Origin: Methanobacteriaceae archaeon
Lineage (GTDB): Archaea; Methanobacteriota; Methanobacteria; Methanobacteriales; Methanobacteriaceae
Assembly (NCBI GenBank): GCA_027318585.1
Contig: DAHVOW010000008.1
Location: forward strand, 1 to 64,000
DNA length: 64,000 bases
Direction of reading: 5' to 3'
The notes under the pieces are model-generated. The model did not search any database and was not told where the DNA came from. It saw only the letters and a program-made list of their open reading frames with translations. Position 1 is the first letter of the stretch, and the number at the start of each line of letters is the position of its first letter. Below are positions 43,639 to 52,793 of the stretch, one piece after another. The translations under genes were made by a program, and so were the position numbers.

Positions 43639-44385
43639 GTGGATTCCAAAAACGAATACGCAATTTTAACTTCACACCTAACCAAAAAATATGGAAATTT
43701 CACTGCTGTGGATGATCTGGACCTTAAAGTGAAAAAAGGTGAGATATATGGACTTTTAGGGCCAAATGGAGCGGGTAAAACCACTACTATAAAAATGTTA
43801 TCCAACATCATTAAGCCCAGCTCCGGTGACGCTACTGTGTTTGGGGGAAAGATACCTGAAGCAGACATAGCTGCAAAAATTGGATACATGCCCCAGGAAA
43901 CCGGCGTGTACCTGGGGCTTACCGTGGAACAGAATCTGAAATTTTATGGCCGAATATTTGGTTTGGCCAGCAAAGATATAGAAAGAAGAACTGATGAACT
44001 TTTAAAATTCGTGGATCTTACCGATTGGAAATATGAAATGGCTGAAAACCTCAGTGGAGGCATGAAACACCGAATATCCCTGGCCTGTACCCTCCTACAC
44101 CAACCTCAACTCTTATTTTTAGATGAACCAACTGTAGGGGTTGATCCGGAGCTCAGAGTGTCTTTCTGGGATTACTTTGAAAATTTACGTGAAAAGGGAG
44201 TGACCATCCTCATAACCACTCATTATATGGATGAAGCCCGTCGATGTGACCGTATCGGTTTCATGAAACATGGACATCTCATAGCCGAAGGCGAGCCCTT
44301 AGAACTTCTTAAAAATAGTGGAATGGATTCCTTAGAAGATGCCTTTCTGGAATATTCAAAAAGGGAGGGGAAGGTAGTCACATGA
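43639..44385 (+). CDS. ABC-2 type exporter ATP-binding protein
   Basis: About 248 residues. The Walker A motif is GLLGPNGAGKTTTIKML, the Q-loop is GYMPQETGVYLGLT, the ABC signature is LSGGMKHRISLACTLL and Walker B is LLFLDEPTVGVDPELR, followed by the switch His in ITTHYMDEA. It energises the permease encoded next, with which it overlaps by 4 bp. It resembles exporters of drugs, lipids or polysaccharides (DrrA/CcmA type). The GTG at 43639 is preferred because the strong GGGAGGGTGA lies just upstream; a GTG at 43630 falls inside that site. Confidence 0.93.
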   Translation: MDSKNEYAILTSHLTKKYGNFTAVDDLDLKVKKGEIYGLLGPNGAGKTTTIKMLSNIIKPSSGDATVFGGKIPEADIAAKIGYMPQETGVYLGLTVEQNLKFYGRIFGLASKDIERRTDELLKFVDLTDWKYEMAENLSGGMKHRISLACTLLHQPQLLFLDEPTVGVDPELRVSFWDYFENLREKGVTILITTHYMDEARRCDRIGFMKHGHLIAEGEPLELLKNSGMDSLEDAFLEYSKREGKVVT

Positions 44386-45518
44386 AGTTTTATCGGATTA
44401 TGGCTGTAGCTCGCCGGGTATCCCGTGATGTAGCCAATGACAAGCGTACATTGGCCATGTTATTTATTGCTCCCATCTTTGCCATGACCGTCTTTGGATT
44501 GGCCTTCAGTGGTGATGTGGAAGGAGTTGATGTGGTAGTGGTTAACCAGGACCAGGGGTTCACCACTTCCCCCGGAAATATTGTCCATCTCTCCGAAAAA
44601 ATAATCTCTAACCTGGATACTCAGGTTTTGAATATCCAGAATATGAGTAATCCAGATGATGCCCGGCAGAAGGTGGTGGATGGCCAGGCCTCGGCAGTTA
44701 TAATATTTCCCGAAAACTTCACCCAGAACGCCGTTTTGAAGACTCAAAACCCTTCATATCCGGATAGTGCCGAGATATTAATCCAGGGTGATGATAGTAT
44801 CACCAACATTAAGAATTCCATTCTCAAAACCGCAAATGAAGCCCTTTACGATACTATGACTCAGGAAGGAATCACTCCGGCATTGAATATAACTTCAGAT
44901 CCAATTTATGGTAAGGATGCTGAATTCATAGACTTTTTTGTGCCTGGAATTTTAGCATTCGTTGTATTCTTGCTGACTACCCTCCTAACCCTCATCACCT
45001 TCGTAGGGGAACGTAGCAACGGTACCCTGGAGAGAGTTATGGCCAGTCCCATCACAGAAGGAGAGTTTGTAACCGGATACGCTGTAACCTTCGGTATCCT
45101 GGGAATGCTGCAGGTCGCCTTCCTACTAATCATCGCCATAGTATTTTTCAATATCCAGGTGGTGGGCAACGTGTTATTAGCCTTCTTAACCGTGGCCATC
45201 CTGTCACTGGTTAGCCTTTCCCTGGGAATACTTCTAAGCAGTCTTGCTAAACGTCCGGAACAAGCCATACAGTTTATTCCGTTTGTAGTTTTACCGGCAT
45301 TCCTACTTTCCGGAATATTTTGGCCGCTGCAGGCTATACCAGATTGGTTGAGGCCCCTGTCATATCTAGTACCTCCCACCTATGCCGTAGAGGCCTGTAG
45401 GGCGGTAATGCTCAAAGGTTGGGGCCTGGATAGGATATGGCCAGATATAATGGCCCTTTTAATCTTCGCTATCCTGTTTTTAGCACTGGCAACCTGGTCC
45501 CTCAAACGCAGGGACTAA
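44382..45518 (+). CDS. ABC-2 type exporter permease
   Basis: 378 residues. There is one N-terminal membrane helix (LAMLFIAPIFAMTVFGLAFSG), then a large extracytoplasmic domain of ~140 residues, then five helices. The ABC2_membrane_3 layout ends with GERSNGTLERVMASPITEGE, LLSSLAKRPEQAIQFIPFV and LLSGIFWPLQAIPDWLRPLS. It forms the channel for the preceding ATPase. Substrate is unknown; DrrB/YhhJ-type relatives move hydrophobic molecules. It lies between two wall-synthesis genes on the other strand, which hints at envelope function but does not prove it. Confidence 0.93.
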   Translation: MKFYRIMAVARRVSRDVANDKRTLAMLFIAPIFAMTVFGLAFSGDVEGVDVVVVNQDQGFTTSPGNIVHLSEKIISNLDTQVLNIQNMSNPDDARQKVVDGQASAVIIFPENFTQNAVLKTQNPSYPDSAEILIQGDDSITNIKNSILKTANEALYDTMTQEGITPALNITSDPIYGKDAEFIDFFVPGILAFVVFLLTTLLTLITFVGERSNGTLERVMASPITEGEFVTGYAVTFGILGMLQVAFLLIIAIVFFNIQVVGNVLLAFLTVAILSLVSLSLGILLSSLAKRPEQAIQFIPFVVLPAFLLSGIFWPLQAIPDWLRPLSYLVPPTYAVEACRAVMLKGWGLDRIWPDIMALLIFAILFLALATWSLKRRD

Positions 45519-45537
45519 TTTTTTAGATTCAACTACC

Positions 45538-46440
45538 TTAAGAATAAGGATTGTACAACAGTCGACGAAATCCAAAAAATATTCCTATTCTATTATTTAC
45601 CATTATACACCGTTTTCCCAATATTATTCGCCGCAGTAGGTCTCCCAGCCCACCACCAGTTAATACATCCATAAAATAATCACCAAAAGTGGGGTCTGGA
45701 ATTTTAAGCTTGGTTTTAAGGAAATTCTCGAGATTTTTCTGTCTTAAAATAGCAATTAGGACGGATGTTAGAATTAAAAGACCAAATACAATCAAAAAGG
45801 TGGCCCAGTATCCCCAGGCATAGAATCCTGTCATGTAATTACCTAACAGTGCGTAAATTATCCCCAGACTAATCCCAAAGGAATGGTTACCCACTTCTCC
45901 CATCATGATTTTCCCCTGATAGTCCAGAGGCGCATATCCTAGACAGGCTGCTAAAGTGATGAAGGCCAAGTAGGGGTCCCCAGCAACCAGATAGATAAGA
46001 ACTACCATAATAGACCCCATTATAAGAACAGTTGATGCTGCAGTTCCTGGTTGCATGTCAGCGATGTTTAAGGGCTGTACCATCAAAGCCACCAGGATAG
46101 AAACCGGGCCCAGATAGAAATATCCCACACCCATGACCAGGAGGATACCTAAACCACGGGACAACTGTCCCCACTCAAAGGGCAGTATATTAACCTTTTT
46201 CCGACCGATGATATCATCAAAAAAGGCAAAAACACCCATTATTGCTATTAAATAGCGGTATGGTGCCGGGAAAAATAAGAATAATATTATAAATGGTGCT
46301 AATCCCACTGCCCGGGCGGTACCTCCCCTGATGGATGTATAAAGATTTCCACCAATCTTTTTGAAAGTGGCTTTAAAGAACAATGTCAGAATGGCTGACA
46401 AGAGCAGTGCAGCTATAATTGGGGTATATACAAATGGCAT
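45538..46440 (-). CDS. MraY-like phospho-sugar polyprenyl transferase (candidate pseudomurein)
   Basis: 300 residues with about eight membrane helices. Loop residues follow the MraY/WecA scheme: GVFAFFDDIIGRKK gives the adjacent Asp pair, NIADMQPGTAAST stands for the N-x-x-D-G-x-D-G region, and GKIMMGEVGNHSFGISLG for the FMGDVGS motif. It should transfer a phospho-sugar (or phospho-glycopeptide) from UDP to a polyprenyl phosphate. The divergence from bacterial MraY agrees with the separate pseudomurein pathway. It is convergent with the ABC permease. Confidence 0.85.
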   Translation of the reverse strand: MPFVYTPIIAALLLSAILTLFFKATFKKIGGNLYTSIRGGTARAVGLAPFIILFLFFPAPYRYLIAIMGVFAFFDDIIGRKKVNILPFEWGQLSRGLGILLVMGVGYFYLGPVSILVALMVQPLNIADMQPGTAASTVLIMGSIMVVLIYLVAGDPYLAFITLAACLGYAPLDYQGKIMMGEVGNHSFGISLGIIYALLGNYMTGFYAWGYWATFLIVFGLLILTSVLIAILRQKNLENFLKTKLKIPDPTFGDYFMDVLTGGGLGDLLRRIILGKRCIMVNNRIGIFFGFRRLLYNPYS

Positions 46441-46492
46441 TGTAAATTACTTGATCTTGCTCCTTTAAAAAATTTAAAAAAAAATAGGGTGT

Positions 46493-47143
46493 TTATTTGT
46501 CCAGTGCATTGATAAACTGCCGGGCGTGTAAGTATTTTTTTGAAAGAGAATCGTATTTATAGGTTTCATAGATCAGGGTGGAGAATCCACTTTTGGAAAT
46601 GGGCTGCGTTACGTATTTCGGGCTGGTACCACTAGGTGGATCGTATATTTTCAAGAAAGGCATGGCACTCTTTACCTTATTGGCATAGTAGTAAGTCTGT
46701 CCATTTTTAGAAATAGGATCTATGAATCTGCCATATTTATATCCACTGGCTTTCCAACGATTTTCATGGAAGTCAACAACTAAACTAGGATTTTGACGTT
46801 TTACATCAGGAACCACGAATTTGTTGGCCAGTAACTGCCCGTACATCCTTCCGCGGTAGTAATTCCAACGATTCTTGGTGACATGAACGCGATAAACAAC
46901 ATATTTCTTAGAAAGAGTCTTTGACTTCCCCCTAATTGAAGAAACCACTGCGTTGTGGAACTTATACTCCCGGGGATGGACACCGGTTATGAATACTACC
47001 GTATCGTTGGAACTGGCGTTTCCCTGAACTTCCTTTTCCACCCAGCCATAGCTAGTTTTCCCCATGTAGGTTCCTGCGAAAGAAACACTGACCATGGAAA
47101 AAATGAAAAGAACACCTATTAAAATGCCCAATATTTTTTTCAA
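46493..47143 (-). CDS. Secreted M14-like zinc peptidase
   Basis: 216 residues with a signal peptide (KKILGILIGVLFIFSMVSVSFAG, cleavable after SFAG). The mature domain has HPRE in ITGVHPREYKFHNAV as H-x-x-E zinc site, a third ligand His in VVDFHENRW, and a possible catalytic Glu in LIYETYKYD. This is the M14 carboxypeptidase or AstE-like arrangement in a short form. Outside the cell it might trim pseudomurein peptides, which suits the MraY-like and MurG-like neighbours. It starts 52 bp upstream of the MraY-like gene on the same strand, so both may be co-transcribed. Confidence 0.82.
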   Translation of the reverse strand: MKKILGILIGVLFIFSMVSVSFAGTYMGKTSYGWVEKEVQGNASSNDTVVFITGVHPREYKFHNAVVSSIRGKSKTLSKKYVVYRVHVTKNRWNYYRGRMYGQLLANKFVVPDVKRQNPSLVVDFHENRWKASGYKYGRFIDPISKNGQTYYYANKVKSAMPFLKIYDPPSGTSPKYVTQPISKSGFSTLIYETYKYDSLSKKYLHARQFINALDK

Positions 47144-47270
47144 GATTTAGCCTCCGATAATTCCGAGTTCTTAGTATGATATTTCAACCATAATCATATT
47201 AAATTTTGTATTAGGACGGTAATTAATTCCTGATGTTATTAGTTTCTTGCATCCCTTCATCACTTCAACA

Positions 47271-48332
47271 TCATTTTAAGGGGTATCTTAGAAGTGCAGC
47301 CATTCCTCCCAGGGCAGTGAGCTGTTTACCTCCTTCATGTTCACTGCTGACCACCATAACCTTCCCTCGGAGATTTTCTACTAAATTCATGATTTTTTCC
47401 ACATCTCCCTTTCTCACTAGATTGTCGATGACCATCAGTTCCTCGACCGCTCCGGCTTGGGCTGCATTTTTAACGTCATTTTTTCCATAGGTCACCAGAG
47501 AAGAAGATTTACCAATTTCTTCCAACACACGATTCATGGCCCTCATTTCATGGACAATACGACCCTCAGTAGCCATTTCATCTAGAATCCCCTTCTTGAT
47601 AACCTCTCTAATCCCCACTCGGCCTCCAGTTCCGGTGTTTTCTATACGGGACATTTTGGCCTTTTCTGGGAAACGGTGTGATAGAAACTGGAAAAAGTCG
47701 TTTTTAGTAAATCCCGGCCCGGCAATTACAATACCCTCCACACCTTCCTGGTTATTTATAACCCGAGCAACCTCATTGTAGAAGTCTTCTAGAGCCTGTT
47801 TACGGTTTTTCATAACCACCCGCTTACCAGAGATACCGCCAATAATCGGACCGTAGTAATCAATTCCGAACTGTCTTAAAATTCCCAGATCAGCAATATC
47901 ATCTTCAATGACCACCACCAGAGCTTTTGGGACCATTGATGCCTTTATAGCCTCTTTTACACGTTTTTTCTGCCAGCGGGACCATCTATCTTTCTGGATC
48001 TTTATGGGGTTCTGGAGTTTCAGGTCCAGAGTGTGGTAGGATCCCAGAGGAACCAGATCCTCCGGCCCTTTTTCTATGATACCCATGGCACGTAATTTAC
48101 CTGTATAGCGGTGGAATTTTATGTTTTCAACTCTAATACCTAAAAAAAATGTTTTTTTAATTCCACGATCGCTTCTAAGGCGTTCTCCAGTATTATCCTG
48201 AATTCTGCGCGTAGTTCTGGATGAAACCAGATCCCCCGGGCCAATTATGTGGTAAATATGCCATAAATCATCCAGGGTCTCGGGAACAACTTCGATTAAT
48301 CCCCTTTTACTATCCTCTTTCACCAAGCGCAT
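47271..48332 (-). CDS. pelA: Pelota (Dom34) ribosome rescue factor
   Basis: 353 residues. MRLVKEDSKRGLIEVVPETLDDLWHIY-like start with the Sm-like N-domain (GDLVSSRTTRRIQ), the central eRF1-like domain (ALVVVIEDDIADLGILRQFG, GPGFTKNDFFQFL) and the C-domain (GAVEELMVIDNLVR, VVSSEHEGGKQLTALGGMAALLRYPL). The GGQ motif of release factors is absent, as expected for pelota. It splits stalled ribosomes together with the ABCE1 ATPase. GAGGTC precedes the ATG. Confidence 0.97.
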   Translation of the reverse strand: MRLVKEDSKRGLIEVVPETLDDLWHIYHIIGPGDLVSSRTTRRIQDNTGERLRSDRGIKKTFFLGIRVENIKFHRYTGKLRAMGIIEKGPEDLVPLGSYHTLDLKLQNPIKIQKDRWSRWQKKRVKEAIKASMVPKALVVVIEDDIADLGILRQFGIDYYGPIIGGISGKRVVMKNRKQALEDFYNEVARVINNQEGVEGIVIAGPGFTKNDFFQFLSHRFPEKAKMSRIENTGTGGRVGIREVIKKGILDEMATEGRIVHEMRAMNRVLEEIGKSSSLVTYGKNDVKNAAQAGAVEELMVIDNLVRKGDVEKIMNLVENLRGKVMVVSSEHEGGKQLTALGGMAALLRYPLK

Positions 48333-48480
48333 GGTAAGACCTCTTAAATCCCCATAAACAGAGATATCATTTTGTTAAATGATTTCTTATTCTTATATGT
48401 CCTTTATCCTACTACCATAAAATATGTCATTATCATAACTTTTAAATAAAAGTTATTACTAATTATAGTATGGTGATTAC

Positions 48481-48801
48481 ATGTCACAGGAACTGGAAAA
48501 CAGAATACGAGAAGCACTGGAGAACGTTAAAGTATGGCAGAGGGTCCCTACCTCCGTAAGTGGAGTATTTTTAGTCAAAGCTCCTTCCAAGGGAATGGAA
48601 GAGAGCATTATGATGGAAATCAATCCACTTGATGAAAGGGGAAATCCTATCAAGCGTAGAGGAATATTTTTAAGACAAAAATCCCATCTTAACAATTTTC
48701 TGGAAGTCATGAATCAAGAAAGTGTAGGAGAGTTACTGGAAACTTTGGAACAGATGACAGGCGTCAGGGAGGATAAGAATGTGAGTTCGGTAGAGATATA
48801 A
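48481..48801 (+). CDS. Conserved small protein, function unknown
   Basis: 106 residues. No domain is recognised. The pattern is helix (LENRIREALENVKVW), two or three strands (VSGVFLVKAPSKGMEESIMMEINP, RRGIFLRQKSHLNN) and helix (VGELLETLEQMTG). The basic stretch GNPIKRRGIFLRQKSH could bind nucleic acid. It is 30 bp upstream of tyrA and on the same strand, so probably co-transcribed. A role related to aromatic synthesis is not supported by its sequence. Confidence 0.8.
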   Translation: MSQELENRIREALENVKVWQRVPTSVSGVFLVKAPSKGMEESIMMEINPLDERGNPIKRRGIFLRQKSHLNNFLEVMNQESVGELLETLEQMTGVREDKNVSSVEI

Positions 48802-48831
48802 TTAATAGGTTCCTTCATCAAAAGATTAGTT

Positions 48832-50136
48832 ATGAAGGTATCGGTTATTGGTGGGACCCGGGGGTTAGGATACTGGATTGCCTGTTACCTGAAGGATAAG
48901 AATCATACAGTGACCATCACTGGAAGAGATTCAACGGCAGGTAAATCGGCAGCTGAAGCAATTGGAGTTTCCTACACTCCCGATAACCAAAAAGCTACCT
49001 ATGAATCGGATGTTGTCATTTTGTCGGTACCCATCGAATCCACACCTCAAGTAATAAAAGACCTATCCCCTCTTATGAAGAAGGGTTCCCTTCTAATGGA
49101 TGTGACATCCATAAAAGAAGAACCAGCCCTTTTGATGCATAAATATGCCCCACCCGGAGTAGAAGTTCTACCAGCCCACCCCATGTTCGGCCCTAGGATA
49201 AGATCTCTGGAAGGGCAGGTGGTAGTTTTAACACCCCTAAAAAAAGGGAAATGGTACCCGCTGGTGGTTGACTTTCTGGAATCTGAAAAGGTCCGGGTAC
49301 TGGTTACCACCCCTGAAGTTCATGATCGGATGATGAGTGTAGTGCAGGGATTGACCCATTTCGCCTACATCTCCATTGCAGCCACATTAAAAAGGCTAGA
49401 AGTGGATTTGAAAGAGTCTAGAAAGTTTTCCAGCCCGATTTATAGCCTGATGCTGGACATGATTGCCAGGATAGTAGCTCAAAATCCATACCTATGTTAC
49501 TCCATCCAGACTAAAAACCCATATATAAATGAGGCACATCAGGCCTTCCTGGAAACATTTCTAGAATTAAAGGGTATGATTGAAAATAAAAACCAGGAAG
49601 AATTTGTCAAAGCGATGAGTTCTGCTGCCAAACACTTGGACGACATTGAAGCATCACTGGGTAGATCGGATAAGGCCATATTAGCATTAAATACTGAAAT
49701 AAGAATTTTAAAAGATTCTATAGGCCAAGAAGTTGGTTTAAGACATATATATTCCGACAAAGTACACGTCGGGATATTAAAAGACCTGTCACCTGATTTT
49801 TTATATCTTAAAACCAATAAAAAGGTTTTAAAATTAAAAACTGCCAATGTAGAAACCCTTAAACCGGCTGAACTTTTTAACTGGAAGATTAGAAACTTAC
49901 CAATTAAAACCTACGATATCTCCGTTATTTTTCCTAAAACTTCAAATCCATATTTAATAGCAGAAAGCGTGGCAAATCTTAAGGGATTGGTGGAAGCTGA
50001 AGTTTTGGATATTTACCAGGGAGACCAGGTGCCATCTGAGCACCAGAGTATTACCATTAGGTACCAGGTACAAGATCCTAAGACCCTTAAAGACGTGGAA
50101 AAATTCTTAAAGGGTTTTGGAGGTGTAATCAGGTGA
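48832..50136 (+). CDS. tyrA: Prephenate dehydrogenase with C-terminal FDX-ACB-like domain
   Basis: 434 residues. The N-terminal Rossmann site VSVIGGTRGLGYWIACYL is followed by VILSVPIESTPQVIKDL, VLPAHPMFGPRIRSLEGQ (catalytic His region) and the helical dimerisation domain to about residue 290, as in TyrA. It makes 4-hydroxyphenylpyruvate for tyrosine. Residues ~360-434 look like the FDX-ACB domain of phenylalanyl-tRNA synthetase beta (VLDIYQGDQVPSEHQSITIR, TLKDVEKFLK) rather than an ordinary ACT domain. It could be the feedback-sensing module. Confidence 0.9.
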   Translation: MKVSVIGGTRGLGYWIACYLKDKNHTVTITGRDSTAGKSAAEAIGVSYTPDNQKATYESDVVILSVPIESTPQVIKDLSPLMKKGSLLMDVTSIKEEPALLMHKYAPPGVEVLPAHPMFGPRIRSLEGQVVVLTPLKKGKWYPLVVDFLESEKVRVLVTTPEVHDRMMSVVQGLTHFAYISIAATLKRLEVDLKESRKFSSPIYSLMLDMIARIVAQNPYLCYSIQTKNPYINEAHQAFLETFLELKGMIENKNQEEFVKAMSSAAKHLDDIEASLGRSDKAILALNTEIRILKDSIGQEVGLRHIYSDKVHVGILKDLSPDFLYLKTNKKVLKLKTANVETLKPAELFNWKIRNLPIKTYDISVIFPKTSNPYLIAESVANLKGLVEAEVLDIYQGDQVPSEHQSITIRYQVQDPKTLKDVEKFLKGFGGVIR

Positions 50137-50355
50137 TTAATTTAGAAGAATATTCTGCTGATCAGTTATAACAGCCCCAACTAGGGAAATTTATTATGAT
50201 ATGTTAATACCACCCCCTGATCAGAAACCTTTATATATTACTTCCGACAAGGTTAAAGTAACATAAGTTAACTAAAACATAAAGACTACTGAATTTTATT
50301 TTTAACCGCAAAATTTACTCCATTTAAATTACAATAAATATACGGGGGTTTTATC

Positions 50356-52551
50356 ATTAAAAATGAAGAAGTGAAATTAAAAGTGGCAGAAGCCTTCTCA
50401 CAGGCAGATGTTGGACGCTCCATAGCTCGCATTGATCCACAATGCATGGAAAAATTGGATCTTTTAGACGGAGATATCATTGAGATTGAAGGGAAAAAGA
50501 TCACCGCTACCATGGTAGCCTCCTCACAATCAGACATTGGACTGGCCATAGTTCGAATTGATGGTTATATCAGGAAAAATGCAGGAACATCCCTGGGAGA
50601 AGATGTTATAGTAAGAAAAGCCCAGGTTAAAGAGGCCCAAAAAGTAGTTTTAGCACCGGTAGATCAGCAAGTTATGATCAGAGGCGATGTTAGAGCCGCT
50701 TTTAGAGGAAGAGTCATGTCCAAGGGGGATATGATAGTTACCGGCATCCGTCAGCAACAACAGTCAATGCGAGGAGGGCTTTTTGATGAGTTCTTCAGGG
50801 ACATGTCCACCGATTTCAGCCCTATGGGTGAACTCAAACTGGCAGTAGTATCCACTAAACCAGTTGGAATTGTGAGAATAACTGAAATAACCGATGTGGA
50901 AGTCCAGAGTGAACCAGTAGATGTTTCCAAACTGGAAGGAGTTAAAAACCTGGTGGAAGTAACCTACGAGGATATTGGGGGCCTGAAAGAAGAGGTTAAA
51001 AAGGTCCGGGAAATGATAGAAATCCCTCTTAAACGTCCGGAACTCTTTGAAAGACTGGGAATATCCCCCCCTAAAGGTGTTTTGATGCATGGCCCTCCCG
51101 GTACTGGAAAAACTCTCCTGGCCAAGGCCGTGGCCAATGAGAGTGATGCTCATTTCATAGCTATCCAAGGCCCGGAGATCATGAGTAAATATGTTGGTGG
51201 GTCAGAGGAAAGACTTCGAGAATTATTCGAAGAAGCAGAAGAAAACGCACCCAGCATAGTATTCATTGATGAAATTGATGCCATTGCACCCAAAAGGGAG
51301 GAAGTATCCGGGGAAGTGGAAAGAAGAGTAGTAGCTCAGCTCCTAACCCTGATGGACGGCCTAAAAACCCGGGGGCAAGTGGTGGTCATTGGAGCTACTA
51401 ACCGACCAGACGCCCTGGACCAAGCCATACGACGTGGAGGTAGATTCGACCGGGAGATAGAAATTGGCGTGCCAGATAAAGATGGTAGGAGGGAGGTTCT
51501 CCAGATCCACACCCGGGGAATGCCACTGGATGAAAAGGTGGACTTGGATGAAATTGCAGAAACCACACATGGATTTGTAGGCGCCGACTTGGAATCGCTG
51601 TGTAAAGAAGCTGCCATGAGGGTCCTTCGCCGAGTTTTACCCGACATCAAAGCCGAGGAAGACATACCAAAAGAGACCCTTAAAAAGATGATCATTAAAA
51701 AGGCCGACTTCAAAGAAGCCCTTAAAGAGATCCAACCATCAGCCCTGAGAGAAGTCCTGGTACAGGTGCCTAACATTACCTGGCAGGATATTGGAGGACT
51801 TGATAATGCAAAACAAGAACTACGGGAAGCTGTGGAATGGCCTCTTAAATATCCGGATAGTTTCGAAAAGTTCGGAGTTACACCACCCAAGGGTGTACTG
51901 ATCTACGGACCTCCGGGAACCGGAAAAACACTTCTAGCCAAGGCCGTGGCCAATGAAAGTGACGCCAACTTCATAGCAGTTAAAGGCCCCGAACTCCTCT
52001 CCAAATGGGTGGGAGAATCTGAAAAAGGAGTCAGAGAAGTGTTCCGCAAGGCCAGGCAGACTGCACCAACTGTAATCTTCTTCGACGAGATAGACTCCAT
52101 TGCTTCAGTACGGGGCGGGGGCAGCACCGACAGCGGTGTCACCCAACGAGTTGTTAACCAACTTCTAACCGAAATTGATGGATTGGAAGAGCTGCAGGAC
52201 GTGGCGGTGGTGGCAGCTACCAACCGGGTAGACATCATGGATCCGGCACTTCTACGACCGGGAAGGTTCGACCGCCACGTTAAGGTGGATGACCCGGACC
52301 ACGATGCAAGACTGGAAATATTTAAAGTGCACACCAAAAAAATGCCTCTGGCCAAAGATGTGGACCTGGAAAGGCTGGCCACCGAAACCGATGGTTATGT
52401 GGGGGCAGATATTGAGGCGGTCTGCCGGGAAGCAGTGATGCTCACCCTCCGAGATAAAATAGACGCCGACACCGTGACCATGAAGTACTTTAAAAAGGCC
52501 CTTAAAAAGGTTAAAACCGAAGAAAAACCAGATTTAGTGCAGTACCACTAA
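50356..52551 (+). CDS. cdc48: CDC48/VAT-type double AAA+ ATPase with probable ATT start
   Basis: About 731 residues. The N-domain (LKVAEAFSQADVGRSIARID) is followed by two AAA modules, each with Walker A GPPGTGKTLLAKAVANESDA, Walker B (FIDEIDAIAPKR and FFDEIDSIASVRGG) and arginine fingers. It unfolds proteins for the proteasome and remodels complexes. The first ordinary start is GTG at 50371, but the GGGGG ribosome binding site (50344-50348) is 22 bp away from it. ATT at 50356 is correctly spaced and adds residues expected for the family. No ATG is in frame; a TAA precedes at 50335. Confidence 0.95.
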   Translation: MKNEEVKLKVAEAFSQADVGRSIARIDPQCMEKLDLLDGDIIEIEGKKITATMVASSQSDIGLAIVRIDGYIRKNAGTSLGEDVIVRKAQVKEAQKVVLAPVDQQVMIRGDVRAAFRGRVMSKGDMIVTGIRQQQQSMRGGLFDEFFRDMSTDFSPMGELKLAVVSTKPVGIVRITEITDVEVQSEPVDVSKLEGVKNLVEVTYEDIGGLKEEVKKVREMIEIPLKRPELFERLGISPPKGVLMHGPPGTGKTLLAKAVANESDAHFIAIQGPEIMSKYVGGSEERLRELFEEAEENAPSIVFIDEIDAIAPKREEVSGEVERRVVAQLLTLMDGLKTRGQVVVIGATNRPDALDQAIRRGGRFDREIEIGVPDKDGRREVLQIHTRGMPLDEKVDLDEIAETTHGFVGADLESLCKEAAMRVLRRVLPDIKAEEDIPKETLKKMIIKKADFKEALKEIQPSALREVLVQVPNITWQDIGGLDNAKQELREAVEWPLKYPDSFEKFGVTPPKGVLIYGPPGTGKTLLAKAVANESDANFIAVKGPELLSKWVGESEKGVREVFRKARQTAPTVIFFDEIDSIASVRGGGSTDSGVTQRVVNQLLTEIDGLEELQDVAVVAATNRVDIMDPALLRPGRFDRHVKVDDPDHDARLEIFKVHTKKMPLAKDVDLERLATETDGYVGADIEAVCREAVMLTLRDKIDADTVTMKYFKKALKKVKTEEKPDLVQYH

Positions 52552-52561
52552 TTCTTCCTTT

Positions 52562-52611
52562 AATGGGGAAAAATGTCATAATGATTCCCCATTCTTATTT
52601 GTTTTATAATT
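52562..52611 (+). terminator. Terminator after cdc48
   Basis: Perfect 9-bp inverted repeat AATGGGGAA (52562-52570) and TTCCCCATT (52585-52593) with a 14-nt loop, followed by CTTATTTGTTTTAT. It lies 11 bp after the cdc48 stop codon. Confidence 0.7.
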
Positions 52612-52793
52612 AAAACTCCTTTTTTTGACTTTTTATACCTGAATTCTCTTATTTTCCTGTTCAATCTGAACCTTTAGTTTAAATAGCCTCAAGATCATAT
52701 TTTTGTTATTAACCGTGAGTGAACTAAAATTTCCCTAGCTTTAGACATTCTAAGTTTTGTTTAAGGATAATTTTTAAAAAAAGGTGTGTTATT

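Noticed and set aside
51336..51890. 184-residue open frame on the minus strand inside cdc48
   Set aside because: It is antisense to the strongly conserved second half of the first AAA module, has Ser/Arg-rich composition typical of a shadow frame, and has no ribosome site.
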